DNA from: Gautieria morchelliformis
Taxonomy: Eukaryota > Basidiomycota > Agaricomycetes > Gomphales > Gomphaceae
Direction of reading: 5' to 3'
Length of the DNA stretch: 64,000 nucleotides
Assembly: GCA_015179125.1 (NCBI GenBank)
Contig: WHVA01000214.1
Coordinates: 115,078-179,077, forward strand
Shown: in pieces, positions 1 to 10,096 of the stretch
Numbering within the stretch: the first letter of the stretch is position 1
Layout: the number at the start of each line of letters is the position of its first letter
The notes under the pieces: model-generated
The model's input: the letters and a program-made list of their open reading frames with translations, nothing else
The model's database searches: none
What the model was told of the DNA's origin: nothing
Position numbers and translations under genes: made by a program

Positions 1-753
1 TCTCTTCAACAGATTGATGAAGAGGGGGAGGGTGATCCCCAACCCAACGACACTCCAGATAATGGAGACGCACCCGCTGAAGAGTGGGACCCAGAGCCCT
101 CCCAATACTATGAATGGGACGAAGAGGTGGAAGACACCACCTACAGGTCCAGCGCGATCAGATTCATGCTGGAAGATGAAACCGCCACCAAGGTTATGGC
201 GGCACGCACGTCGGTCACACCAGACAAGGCGGCTGAGCCAGTGTATCACCACCGAAGAAAACACAGGACGCAGCCAACGCGCCTGCGCAGTGAGAACCGT
301 ACCCTATTGGGGTACTGGGAAACAAACGGCCTAAAAGCCCACTGCCTGCTAGATAGCGGCAGCGAAGGGGTACTGCTATCCCCCAAATTCACGCGAGCTA
401 CAGGGATGAAGACATTCTCCCTGGAGCAACCAATCGCGCTGCAGCTAGCCTGCATAGGCAGCCGTTCCACGATCAACTATGGAATGAACACGACCATCAA
501 ATTTGGTCGTGAGACATACGATGAATATTTCGACGTAGCGAACGTCGAATATTATGGCGCTATCTTAGGGACACCGTTCCTAAGGAGATTCGGCATAACC
601 CTGGACTTCTTGAACCCAGGGACGATCCGCAAGGGGAACGAAGTGATCCCCACGGGCAAGGTCTCATTCGACGACGACGGATCGACGAACGAGGACAAGG
701 GGCCACGGGTGAGCAGGATCACCCAGGCACCGAAGCCTAACCTGGCTCATTGA
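1..753 (+). pseudogene. Gag-Pol fragment with retroviral-type aspartic protease (element I)
   Basis: The frame is open from base 1, so the start is upstream. The first ~60 residues are acidic (many Glu, Asp, Pro and Trp), like a linker between gag and protease. The protease motif LLDSGSEG lies at about 350-373 and the second strand, AILGTPFLRRFG, at about 560-595, matching the paired motifs of Gypsy proteases that cleave the polyprotein in the particle. The frame stops at TGA 751-753, but the same frame stays open for another ~45 codons, so this stop may be a mutation and not the natural end. The RT follows in another frame. The protease assignment is firm; its activity is doubtful. Confidence 0.7.
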
Positions 754-884
754 AGCCAGGAGGACGAGTCGCAGGACGACTCATCCGTGAAATCACCCTA
801 CAACCATAGGGAGAGGCGCTCTCATATAACGGTGAAAGCGATGGGAAAGAGGAAAGCAGGTCTGCGCGCCGCGAGACCTAATAG

Positions 885-2192
885 ATGACAACAGCGCCTA
901 ATGGCTTCCGCGAGGAATGGATGGAACGAATCACTGACTTAGTCAGTGGAATTCCATTAGAACTCCCACCACTATGGGAGATCAACCACGAGATCAACCT
1001 CATCGATCCCAACAAGCACATGCGGTATCGACTACCGAAATGCCCCGAACACTTCCGAGAGGAACTGTTGGCTAAGGTAGAACGATACACCACTGCAAAG
1101 TGGTGGATTCCAGCAGTCGCGCAGCAGGCAGTGCCCATGCTGTGTGTGCCGAAGAAGAACGGTACATTGCGAACCGTCTTCGATCTGCACCAGCAGAACG
1201 AGAACATGGTGAAGGACGTCACGCCCTTCCCGGATCAAGATATCATTCACAGCGACATGGCTCACTGTCAATATCGAACGAAACTCGATATGTCAGAAGC
1301 ATACGAGCAGATCCGGATCCATCAGGATCACGTAGCAAAGACTGCCTTTGCCACGATCCTTGGCACCTTCAGGAGCCAGGTGATACAGATGGGGGACTGC
1401 AGCGCCCCATCAACATTCCAACGGCTGATGACAGCCATTTTCCGCGACTGCATAGGTCGCTTCGTCCATGTATACATGGATGACATCTTCATATTCTCGC
1501 TCTCAATACAAGAGCATGAAGAGCACCTCTACATCGTCTTTGACAGACTGAGGAAGAATCACCTTTTTCTGAGCAAGAAAAAGGTGGACCTCTATTCCAT
1601 CCGAATGGAGTGTCTCGGCCATATCATTGATGGCCGAGGGGTACATGCCGACGAGGACAAGATGCAACGCATCCGCGAGTGGCGTAGGCCACAGACGTTC
1701 AATGACGTCCAGCATTTCCTTGGGCTGGTACAGTATCTGGCACACTACATGCCGGATGTTAGCGCATATACCACCCCACTATCGGACTGTGCGCGTAATA
1801 ACCATCCATTCGAATGGACTCCACTATTAGACAAATGCTGGCAAAGCATTAAGGCGTTGGCCTGTAAGGCCCCGATCCTGCGTCCAGTAGATGCAAGGTG
1901 CCCAGAGCCGATCTGGGTGATCACCGACGGGTCAAAAGCCGGCGTCAGTGCGGTCTACTGCCAAGGTCCTGACTGGAAAACCTGTCGACCTGCCAGCTTC
2001 TTGTCAAAGAAGTTCAGCGTTGCTCAGCAACACTACCGGACTCACGAGCATGAGACGATCGCAGTGCTCGAGGCTCTCATGAAATGGGAGGACAAACGGC
2101 TGGGGCGAAGGTTCACCCTCGTCACAGACCACAACGAAAACCGGACCACAATGGCCCAAAGGCCTACTACACAGCCTACCCATTCCGGATAG
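885..2192 (+). pseudogene. Reverse transcriptase and partial RNase H (element I)
   Basis: The translation shows the RT fingers (PMLCVPKKNGTLRTVFDLH), the palm motif VYMDDIFIFS with the catalytic YMDD at about 1470-1482, and the thumb/connection LGHIIDGRGV. An RNase H start follows (VITDGSKAGVSAVY, then the HYRTHEHETIAVLEAL helix). RNase H breaks off after LVTDHNE near 2140. The remaining frame does not match the family, and the next recognisable piece is integrase, so the end of RNase H and the zinc-binding head of integrase are deleted. Such an element cannot make a complete cDNA by itself. The start at 885 is only the first ATG after a frame change. Confidence 0.8.
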
Positions 2193-2802
2193 GCCATGGC
2201 AGTCGATTGGCATCGACTTCATGGGGCCCCTGCCCAAATCCAATGACTGTGACTACCTGATGGTAGTCATCGACCGACTAATGTCGCTCGTACACCTCAT
2301 ACCAACCACGACGAGCGTGTCAGCCAAGGGAGTAGCCTGGCTGTTTCTGAAGGAGGTCATTCGACTCCACGGAGTTCCCGACTCCATCGTCTCGGACAGA
2401 GACTTGAAGTTCACATCGATCTTCTGGCATGAACTACAGCGACTCATGGGGACTAAGCTCCTCATGTCAACTGCCTTCCATCCCCAAACGGATGGAGCCA
2501 CCGAGCGGGCAAACCGCTCGATCAGCCAGATATGGCACGCGGTCGTCAGAGACGATCAGAAGGATTGGGCATTGAAATGCCCAATGGTTGAGGTCACCCT
2601 CAACAGCAACGTCAGCGCAACCACAGGGTTTGCACCTTTCGAGCTGAACCACGGCTATATGCTGCGGATAGACCTCCCCATAGCCGTGGACACCCTATTC
2701 AAGGGGGTAGCCTGGTTCGCACATCAGGCAAAATGGAACCTGATGGCGGCAACACAATGCAATCATAGAGCATCAAGTGACGCAAATGTTTCATGCAAAT
2801 AA
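2161..2802 (+). pseudogene. Integrase catalytic core (element I)
   Basis: The frame runs through IGIDFMGPL (first catalytic Asp), VSDRDLKFTSIFW (second Asp) and HPQTDGATERANRS (Glu), the DDE triad of Gypsy integrases that inserts cDNA into the host genome. The N-terminal HHCC zinc finger is absent because of the deletion just upstream. The frame ends at 2802, and integrase continues in a shifted frame from about 2777, so there is a frameshift at about 2780. The ATG at 2221 lies inside the domain and is not a true start. Confidence 0.8.
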
Positions 2803-3295
2803 GAAACATATGGCGAGCAACAGGTACGCGGCCAACAACCGCATCTACCTTTCGACACAAAACCTAACTCTCCCGAAAGGAAGAGCCAGAAAACTAGTCC
2901 TGCGGTACATTGGACCGTACCGCGTTGTCGAGGCTCTCAACGATGCCTCGACGGTGACCCTTGATCTTCCCGACGAGCTGAAAAGCTGTCACATTTCACC
3001 AGTCTTCCATTCAAGCCTCGTATGGCAATACGAGGCCAACAACGACGAATTGTTCCCCCGTCGTGAGGCCAAGTCATTTCATGACTTTGGAGCGAATGAC
3101 GATGAGGAGTGGCTCGTCGACGAGATTATTGCACATCAATGGATAAACTCGATGGACCTGGAGTTCCAGGTCCGTTGGACCTTAGGCGATGTGACATGGG
3201 AACCCATGTCGTCCTGCAAGGACCTTGAAGCCCTAGATAGCTATCTGGAGCTTAGGGGGGTGAGCAAGCCACGCGACCTCCCCAGATGCCGCTAG
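2777..3295 (+). pseudogene. Integrase C-terminus with chromodomain-like end (element I)
   Basis: The fragment contains LTLPKGRARKLVLRYIGPYRV, the GPF/Y-type module, then ISPVFHSSLV. At about 3110-3270 there is a chromodomain-like stretch (WLVDEIIAHQWI, then FQVRWTLGDVTWEPMSSC). In chromoviruses this domain reads histone marks and steers insertion. The TAG stop at 3293-3295 is probably the natural end of pol, because ORF3 starts 93 bp downstream. Element IV carries the same block order, which supports the reading. Confidence 0.75.
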
Positions 3296-3387
3296 GCGCG
3301 TCTGTCACGTGGAGACCACGTGACGTGCCGGCCACGGCGCAGTTAAATCTTCACCTCAGATCTTTCCGAGGGTGCACCATTATCCTC

Positions 3388-5362
3388 ATGAAGATGATGC
3401 CCCCCAAAGATGGGATGGACGTTGATCCGTCAACATCCACAACGCAAGCAACGGCCCCGAGACAGGGGGCCGCAGATATTCTCCGTGCTCCAGTAGACCA
3501 GGAGCACTGGATGATCGTGGGATGGGAGGACGCCCTCGCCATCGTCCACCCGGACGATTGCGCAACGTGCGCAGACTACGCCACGCACCTAAGGGCCGCG
3601 ACAGGCACCTGCAAGGTCAAATTGCAGGACGAAGATATCGGCGACGCCATCGATGCAGCCTGGGGATGGCTCCCAAGGGGCATCGCGCGTGACGCACGAG
3701 AAGAGCCCCTCCGAGACATCCACGACCTTAAAAAAGAGGTCAAGGAGTTGGAACGCGCGGTCGAAGACCGCAACCGAGCGCACAAAGATCAAGGAACTGG
3801 AGCAACAGCTGAGCTCAGCCCAGCTCCAGGTTACCCTGGCCCACATTGCCTCAAAAAGGCCACAACATGACCCGGCCACGGACCCAGTGGCCAGGCCATC
3901 ATCACTTCGCGCGACGGTGCCTCTGCCGGCGCGCACAACACCGGGACTAGCGTCCCGATTGTTGGCGCCAACCCCGACAACGACAACGACGGAAGGGCAT
4001 AGCGCGCCTTCTGACTCTGCGTACGGCGTCCCAGATGGATGGGAGTCAGACTCGTCCATCTGGAAGACGTACGACCCGGAAAGGGCACAGCCCCTGGCAG
4101 AGCAGCCAAAGAAAAAGTGCAAGAAATTGCGCGGCTCCCCCAACACCATCAATGGGCTAACCATTGCGAGGGAAAGCACAATTAGCGCTTACCTAGGGGT
4201 GTCATCGTCGCACATTGTCCACGACCCCGCCCTTCAACAGCAGATAGCACAGGTTGAGGCCCAGTACATCGGGCCTGGTGTGGCCCTGCCTCCACCGGCG
4301 GGGACAGTTAACCCCCCCTACCCGGGGGAGGGGACGCTCATCCCACTTGGAGATCCACCGATCTCCGAGACGGGCCTCCTACCACGGCCGGTAGGGAAGG
4401 CCCAACAGCATCATACTCAATGGTACGACGTCTGCCCGCTCGACGAACCACGCTTTGTCGAACTCTTAGCGTGGGCAAAAGAGACGCCACAGCTCACGTG
4501 TACACGTGAGATGATCGGCATATTTAAACGCATCGAGCGTGAACAACGTGCTCGCAATCCCAAAAGGGATTGTCTCGTGATAGCGGGCAGTACCCCACAC
4601 GATATCGCGGCCATCCTGAAGGGTTGGATACATAACCCTGAAGGAATCCCATCCGCCATCTGCGACAACGCGGATGGCACCTTCAACCTAGATGACATGG
4701 ACATCTGGATGTGGTTGAAGGCCCTTGCGCCCCGGGTCAAGGGGGTCGCATCACCACTCAGGGCGAGGCTACTCAACCTATTCAGCTCGACAGACCAATG
4801 GTCGAACCTCGTCGATGCCAGGGAAGTGCTGACGCCTCAGAGCACCACCCTGCGGCTCTCAATCACAGGCCCATTCCCTGTAGAGGGCCGAGCCGGCCCC
4901 GACATCCCCCTCGCCAAGATCGTGAGATGGTTGGCCCGCTACGCGGGGGTCACTCGCAAGCGAGTGGCACGCATTGAACATTATGTTCAACGCAGCATCA
5001 CCGGCGCGGCATTCAGTGCCGCCGCCTGTGAGGGCCAACAAAAGGTCATTGAGACCAGCCATGTGAGGGCCGCGGTGCCACGACCCCTCACTCACGCTCA
5101 GCTCGACCAAGAGCTGGCGTGCTTCCGGCCCCCTCCTCAGACTGAGGACCCGGCCGTTGAGGCCATGCTCCGCGAGGACACTGGCCTCATCACCCAAGCG
5201 GATACTGCCGCTAGTGGTGAAGCTGACCAGCCTCACCCAATCACCACCGATGACGCAGAGGTGCCCCCGGAGGAGTCACGCGCTCCACCGGCCCCGTACG
5301 ATGACAACGTCATCATATCGGCCACTCTAGAGGACTCCCTCATGGATGACCTCTATGAGTAG
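3388..5362 (+). pseudogene. ORF3 after pol, unknown function (element I)
   Basis: A third ORF lies between pol and the 3' LTR on the same strand. It starts at one of three clustered ATGs (3388, 3394, 3397) and stops at TAG 5360-5362. One frameshift at about 3770 separates the frames; together they give roughly 655 residues. Visible parts are an acidic N-terminus, a charged coiled coil across the shift (LKKEVKELERAVEDR continuing as TKIKELEQQLSSAQLQ), a Pro/Thr-rich stretch, a basic KKKCKKLRG patch, and a helical C-terminal half with several Trp residues and an acidic tail. I see no signal peptide or membrane segment, so it is not an obvious envelope gene. A structural or Gag-like role is possible but unproven. 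Element IV has an ORF in the same place with little visible similarity. Confidence 0.6.
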
Positions 5363-5398
5363 TAGTTGACCCCTATAGTTGTCTATAGAGGGGGAGGG

Positions 5399-6020
5399 TG
5401 TAAATAACCTGTGTATCTACATGTACAATAGTTATTACATAATCCCAGTGGGCCCCTTAGGGACCCACTGTATAGTTTATGCATGGGAACCGGCCAGCGG
5501 TCCCCATCGCATCTTACTCTTACCTGTCACTACGTAGCATTCAGAATACCACTCATTGGTCAAGTTCTGTAGTGCCCTTGTGATACAAGGTTCTAAGATC
5601 GACACCCTTTACAAAACTCCCCCAGCAATTCGCAAACCTTCTCTCCAACCTCGCCAACCTTCTTCCCCACATCCGCCCGAGCTCATATCTGATCTTGATC
5701 CCATGCCCAAATCCCCTTAGTTACTGATCCCGTTCCATCACGCATCATTTGTATATTGACCTCGCCCTGACTCCCCTGCATATGCTCGCCCCTGACCCTT
5801 ACCCTCTCCCGTATATAAACCCCCTGTATGCATTCCTATTCTTCAGTCTGAAAACCAACTATCGTACTCTTTGATCCTTAGCTAGTTTCTAAGTCTTCAC
5901 CTCTTAAGCCAAACCTCACCTCTTATTCGTTTACCTCCAAAGTTGGGACTCGTACATAGGGTCGGCGCAGCACATAAGCTGAAGCCAAGTTGTATGGGAA
6001 CTGCTGTTCAACCAGCATAC
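5399..6020 (+). repeat. 3' LTR of element I with purine tract and TATA box
   Basis: A purine-rich run (AGAGGGGGAGGG) ends at the TG at 5399, the usual polypurine tract/LTR junction. A TATA box, GTATATAAAC, lies at 5811-5820. The stretch near 5960-5990 (GCACATAAGCTGAAGCC) resembles the 3' end of the element V LTR, so the border should fall shortly after it. No target duplication could be paired, because the other end lies outside the window. Confidence 0.6.
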
Positions 6021-6235
6021 TGTATAGTCTCAGATCAAGCTGTTCAACCAGCCTTCAAATGTCTCTTTACTGTAATTTGTAGTCTGCATCAAAGGCCTTT
6101 AAAACAACCAATTATCGCCATCATAAAAATGTCTACTATCCTCATAAGGCCTATTCAAACCTCCCTCTAATTATCTATGAATTTTACTTATTTTTACGAG
6201 GCTGTCTTCACTCAAACTCACTTATTTCTGTGCAG

Positions 6236-6269
6236 CAGAGTTGTGGATACACATGTCCCCACAACTCTG
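6236..6269. other. Perfect 11-bp inverted repeat
   Basis: CAGAGTTGTGG at 6236-6246 pairs perfectly with CCACAACTCTG at 6259-6269 around a 12-nt loop. It stands at the left of the older LTR-like sequence. Its function is unknown. Confidence 0.6.
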
Positions 6270-6417
6270 TTTCGGACTTCCGATTTCAAACTCCGACCGG
6301 ACGCCTGCGTCACTCGCGGCTTGTGCACCTGCGGTCACCCACAAATCCGGTCAGGTGGCTCCTTCAGACTCAGCCTCTGAGTTCAAAAAGCCTAGTCATT
6401 TGCTTGTACAGCCTCAA

Positions 6418-6508
6418 TGACTCAACCAACTCATGCACACCTTGGTGAGTCACATGTATATGACTCACCCAAGCTGTCATGAATCACATGAGTCCAATTA
6501 ATGACTCA
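6418..6508. promoter_or_regulatory. Cluster of TGASTCA (Gcn4/AP-1-type) sites, left part
   Basis: The consensus bZIP site occurs at 6418-6424, 6446-6452, 6461-6467 and 6502-6508. Three more lie beyond the inserted element II. The identification rests on the motif alone. Confidence 0.5.
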
Positions 6509-6555
6509 TTCCTGACGAATCAAGCCCTGATTGGTGGAAAACCTTGTGGAGTCAC

Positions 6556-7586
6556 TGTCAAGATTGGTTTTCAGGTGTTAATATCGCGTATTAGTGAACA
6601 CAGCGAATGCCCGAATAACTTGTGCGAATAAGTATGCCGTTCAGCGAATAGGTGAACCAATGAATGTTCACAAGGTAAGAGGGTTGCCTGAACGGGGCTC
6701 ACCCTATCTACAGTCGTAGCGAAATAGCCCGTGGCTCTTGACGATGTAACGTGCAAGGTCTCACGGAAGGGCTGTCTAAGTCTCGACAATCCCTTCGCTG
6801 GCGAAGGTGCTCCTTCGGAGCCTTTCGCCAACAGCACAGAAAATGGTTGGAAGGCTAAGGTAACGAAGATGAAGCATGAGAACTCACCAGTGGCACCTAA
6901 GTCCTCTGCTAGTCGAAGATGGAAATCTCCAAGAGAAGGCTTAAGACGAGGACCACAGCGAGGTCAAAGTTGCACAAGATGAACGACGTATGATAATTGA
7001 ACTGGGGAATATACATGCGAATGTAAACTACTTATATCGAATGCTCGTAAGGTATCAGCAAATAGGAAAGAGGCCGTCACGAGTCAGGGTTGGATAGGGG
7101 TGCGCAGTCATGATACTAAGTAGATGGAATAAACATACAATAGAGTGAGGGGAGAATGCGAACATGAAACGACGGAGAGTAAAGGGGGCGAAGGCACTTA
7201 TGGACAAAACCATGTCTTGGGACCCGCATACATGCTACCCTGCACGGACTCTTCGTTTACTGGGTTAATCCCGCACGGCCTATAGAAGGGACGTCCTGCG
7301 ACCACACTTTGGCCATACGAACACCCAATGGGGTTGGATTAAGAAGATGATGGGGTTAATGATGAACCATCATGCCGGGTGAATGGTATCGATCATATTT
7401 GATGGCGTGCCTGCTGGCGAAATGCGCGAGCAGCAAATAGCGGTTCGGAGAATGGGACGAACAGCGGGTAGAGTGGATGTAGAGGAGGAGTGGTCGGTGG
7501 GTGCGGTGAACTCTGGCGAAGATGCTAGGGAGTGACGAGGGGGAACATAGAGGTAACGCGGTAGGAGAAATAAACCGGTCATGACA
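6556..7586 (-). repeat. 3' LTR of element II
   Basis: In the sense (minus) direction it begins TGTCATGACCGG and ends CCAATCTTGACA. It is closely similar to 18110-19140. It contains the family TATA box (GATATAAG type), the predicted RNA start AGTTCAATTAT about 31 nt downstream, and a conserved hairpin at about 6800-6830. Confidence 0.9.
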
Positions 7587-7656
7587 GTACCCCCCTCCTA
7601 GCTTCGGAGTCCAACGACGCTGCGTCCTATGGTGGGGCGGAACCGTTAAAGACGTA

Positions 7657-8400
7657 ATGGGTCCCCCGATGGGATCTCTGAAGCCTGGGCCCTGCATAGC
7701 TGCATGGTCCATGCACAACTTCTTTTTCTGTTTAAAAATGCAGCGTGGAACGGGGTTATGGGGCCCAACTAAGCACCCCAGCCGAGAGTACTGCCCCTAT
7801 GACGACACCTGGGTACTCAGCTCTCCTCGATCGATCGCAGGTCGTGTCGAGGGTTAGGCCGGAGCTTCGGGGATAGTAGCAAGGTGATGTGGAGCAGTGG
7901 TTGGTCGATGCGGCAGGAGTCCAAGTGAGTACCGGCCTGTTTCTTTGTTAGCTTTCATTCGCTTAACGATGAGGTCTAGGAGGAGCTTCGGAAAATGCTA
8001 GAGGCCCAGGAGGTGGTCGACCACACGTTCGAAAGACCGTCCGAAGTAGACGAGCTGGCAGAGGAGATTCAGAAAATGAGGGTGTGGTTGGAGAGTTCGG
8101 CATCGACATTGGAATCGGTACCCGCAGAAGCGGATATTTATTCAACTCCTGCCCTGATCTTTACGCTGACGTCGAAGGGGTGCGAAGGAAGGGAGGTGAC
8201 TAGGAAGGACCTGGAAGGTATGGTTTTCTCATGTATTCTCGTGACGACCATGCTAACTCGGTGATGCACTCGGCGAAGTCCCCTGCTCTGGTTCGCAGTC
8301 GGCCGGGGGTATGCCTGGGTCGGCAAAAGCTGCAGAGCCTGTCAGGGTGAGGCGACTGCGCATCTGCTTCGCTCCTGATGGCGAAGGTAAGAGGGCGGAT
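7657..8400 (+). pseudogene. Decayed antisense accessory gene of element II, Zn2Cys6-like, apparently spliced
   Basis: This gene lies between the 3' LTR and the pol end, on the strand opposite to pol. Intron-like segments are 7925-7979 (GTGAGT..TAG, branch-like CTTAAC) and 8218-8278 (GTATGG..AAG, branch CTAAC at 8252-8256). The exon between them reads EELRKMLEAQEVV and continues as an acidic helix. Past the second intron the frame reads VPCSGSQSAGG, ending in RICFAPDGEG. Neighbouring frames supply VCLG and SCRACQG, so the pieces fit C-x2-(S)-x6-C..C-x2-C..C with one Cys lost and frame errors. Another GTAAGA donor follows at about 8393. This is the same position and apparent domain class as the intact antisense gene of element V. 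It cannot be functional here. The start coordinate is uncertain. Confidence 0.45.
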
Positions 8401-8642
8401 AGCCAGGGGTATGGTCAGGACGATGGCCAAGTATGATGCGCAACCCTCGAGTACCCTTACTAGCCATCGAGGGGGGGGCGAAGAGGTTGATGGGGAGCTC
8501 GGAGCGTCCCAAGAGGCGTCGGTTGCAGGCATGGAATGAGTTGAAGGGAGTTGGGTGAGGATTGAGAGGAGATTAATTAAGGGAGTTGAATCTATAGGTA
8601 GAATGTGAACAGAGCACCGTTTTCTTGGGGTTTGGTAAACGT

Positions 8643-9504
8643 CTAAGCCTTGGGTTTCTGGGGGTACTTCGCATGGAATTCGGCGAGTCTGCGAGCAGAA
8701 TTAGTAACATTCGAAGAGGGTTCCCAAGACATAGCGTCGGGAGTGTGTTCGTATCCCTTCCACCCCACTAGGTATTCCAATCACTTCCAGCGAATGTGAC
8801 TATCGAGGATCTTCGTGATCTCATACTCGTCCACGGAGTCAATTTCGATAGTGTTGGGTGCATTTATGCTCCTGCACCAAAATCAAGCATAATATATTCA
8901 ATTTATTGTGTGGTGTTTCAATATTTTCTCATACTGTTCTTGTACCATGCATCCATTTCTCTGCTTATTTTCGAAATTTTCTAGTCACTCTCTATCTCTC
9001 CATTTCATTCTGTTATTTCTACTTTCACAGGCGGCTGCACCCAGCGGAGTTTGAAACGACTTCGACGTGCGAGCCCTTGGGCGCTAAAGGGCCGGGTGCA
9101 AGTATATGCCTTCTGAGACAGGATTACACTCCTCTCTCAGTGACAATAAATTCACTGAGAGAGGCGAGTAGTATTCTTCATATTTACATAGCATGTTGAC
9201 TGAAAATCATGTAGTATATTTGATTCTAGGTACTGTGTTAATACATCAGTGACAATAAATTCACTGAGAGAGTATATTTGATTCTAGCTTTCTAAGAACT
9301 CTACCGAACCTTCCCTGCCATAGCCCCTAGTTGCTAACAGATAGGAGGTGGGGGGTCTGCATATCGACCTGGGATGGTAGATGTCGTGGCGGGTTCGAGA
9401 AGGGATACATGAAACACAGGGTGGATCTGGTGAAGGTCCAGTGGTAAGCCTAAGCGAAACGCATGAGAAGATATTTTAGCCGTGATAGGATATGGGCCAA
9501 GTCT
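8643..9504 (-). pseudogene. Integrase C-terminus and chromodomain (element II), split by LTR-h copy A
   Basis: Minus strand. After a TGA at 9505-9507 the frame continues RLGPYPITAKISSHAFRLG, then IHPVFHVSLLEPA, the integrase tail. LTR-h copy A (8852-9339) interrupts it; removing the copy and one GATAG joins ADPPPP directly to IEIDSVDEYEITKIL. The chromodomain follows (LEYLVGWKGY and MSWEP), with a TGA at 8781-8783 in its middle, and the natural TAG is at 8643-8645. Chromodomains target chromovirus insertion to heterochromatin, in line with this repeat-dense region. Confidence 0.75.
8852..9339 (+). repeat. LTR-h solo LTR, copy A (TSD GATAG)
   Basis: This 488-bp copy has TGTTGGGTGC...GTTGCTAACA ends, flanked by GATAG at 8847-8851 and 9340-9344. 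It contains the hairpin CCTCTCTCAGTGA/TCACTGAGAGAGG near 9130-9165 and a second half-copy near 9246-9275. Excision restores the chromodomain frame. Confidence 0.88.
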
Positions 9505-10096
9505 TCAGTGGTCGAGTTTCTTCAAAGGTCGTTTTGTGCGAATATTTCGCGAGTCGAGCCATACTCTGTCGCTGACCTGAAACTCAGGGATCGGAATGCG
9601 GCGAGTGGTTGTGGCCGAAGTGTACTGGATAATTGATTTCTTGATTTGATCTCGAAGGTATTGGTGAAGGTCCTTGAGGTCTGCCGACTGGCGATAAGTG
9701 TCCTCGGAAGAGACCGAAGTGAGCGATACTTCGAGCTTTGGATCGAAACCTTTGTTGGCGAAGAAGGGTGTGACCTGAGTCGCCGAATGGGCTGTGTTGT
9801 TGTAAGCGAATTTGGCGAGAGGCAAGAGGTCGACCCAATCGTCCTGCTGGTAGTTGATATAGACTCGGAGATACTGCTCGAGGATTTGGTTTACTCGTTC
9901 GGTCTGTCCATCGGTTTGGGGGTGGTAGGCTGTAGAAAGGTTGCCTTTGATGCGGAGGATCTCGCAGAGAGAGGTCCAGAATTGGGATGTGAAGTGCTTC
10001 CCTCGATCGGAGATGATGTCGCTGGGGCTACCGTGTTTAGCGAATACGTGTCGAAGGAAGAGCATGGCGGCGTCTCCCGAATCGATGTCTGAGAAT

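Larger units (their letters stand above)
1..6020 (+). mobile_element. Ty3/Gypsy element I, 5' part outside the window
   Basis: Protease, reverse transcriptase/RNase H, integrase core and a chromodomain-like end occur in Gypsy order on the plus strand. They are followed by an extra ORF, a purine tract and an LTR starting TGTAAATAACC at 5399. The 5' LTR and gag lie left of the window. The copy is decayed: the pol frame changes several times, and a deletion near 2140-2160 joins RNase H directly to the integrase core. The right LTR border is not resolved, so the end coordinate is approximate. Confidence 0.8.
6021..6555 (+). repeat. Left half of an older LTR-like sequence split by element II
   Basis: No coding signal is visible. 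The segment ends at GTCAC (6551-6555), which recurs at 19141-19145, so 6021-6555 and 19146-19591 were continuous before element II arrived. Joined, they give an upstream region with many TGASTCA motifs, a TATA box (GATATAAAAG, 19291-19300) and a leader, as expected of an LTR or other promoter. The outer borders and the parent element are unknown. Confidence 0.45.

Noticed and set aside
3589-4179. 196-codon minus ORF within ORF3 of element I.
   Set aside because: It is a shadow frame in GC-rich coding sequence; the plus frame continues before and after with a coherent composition.
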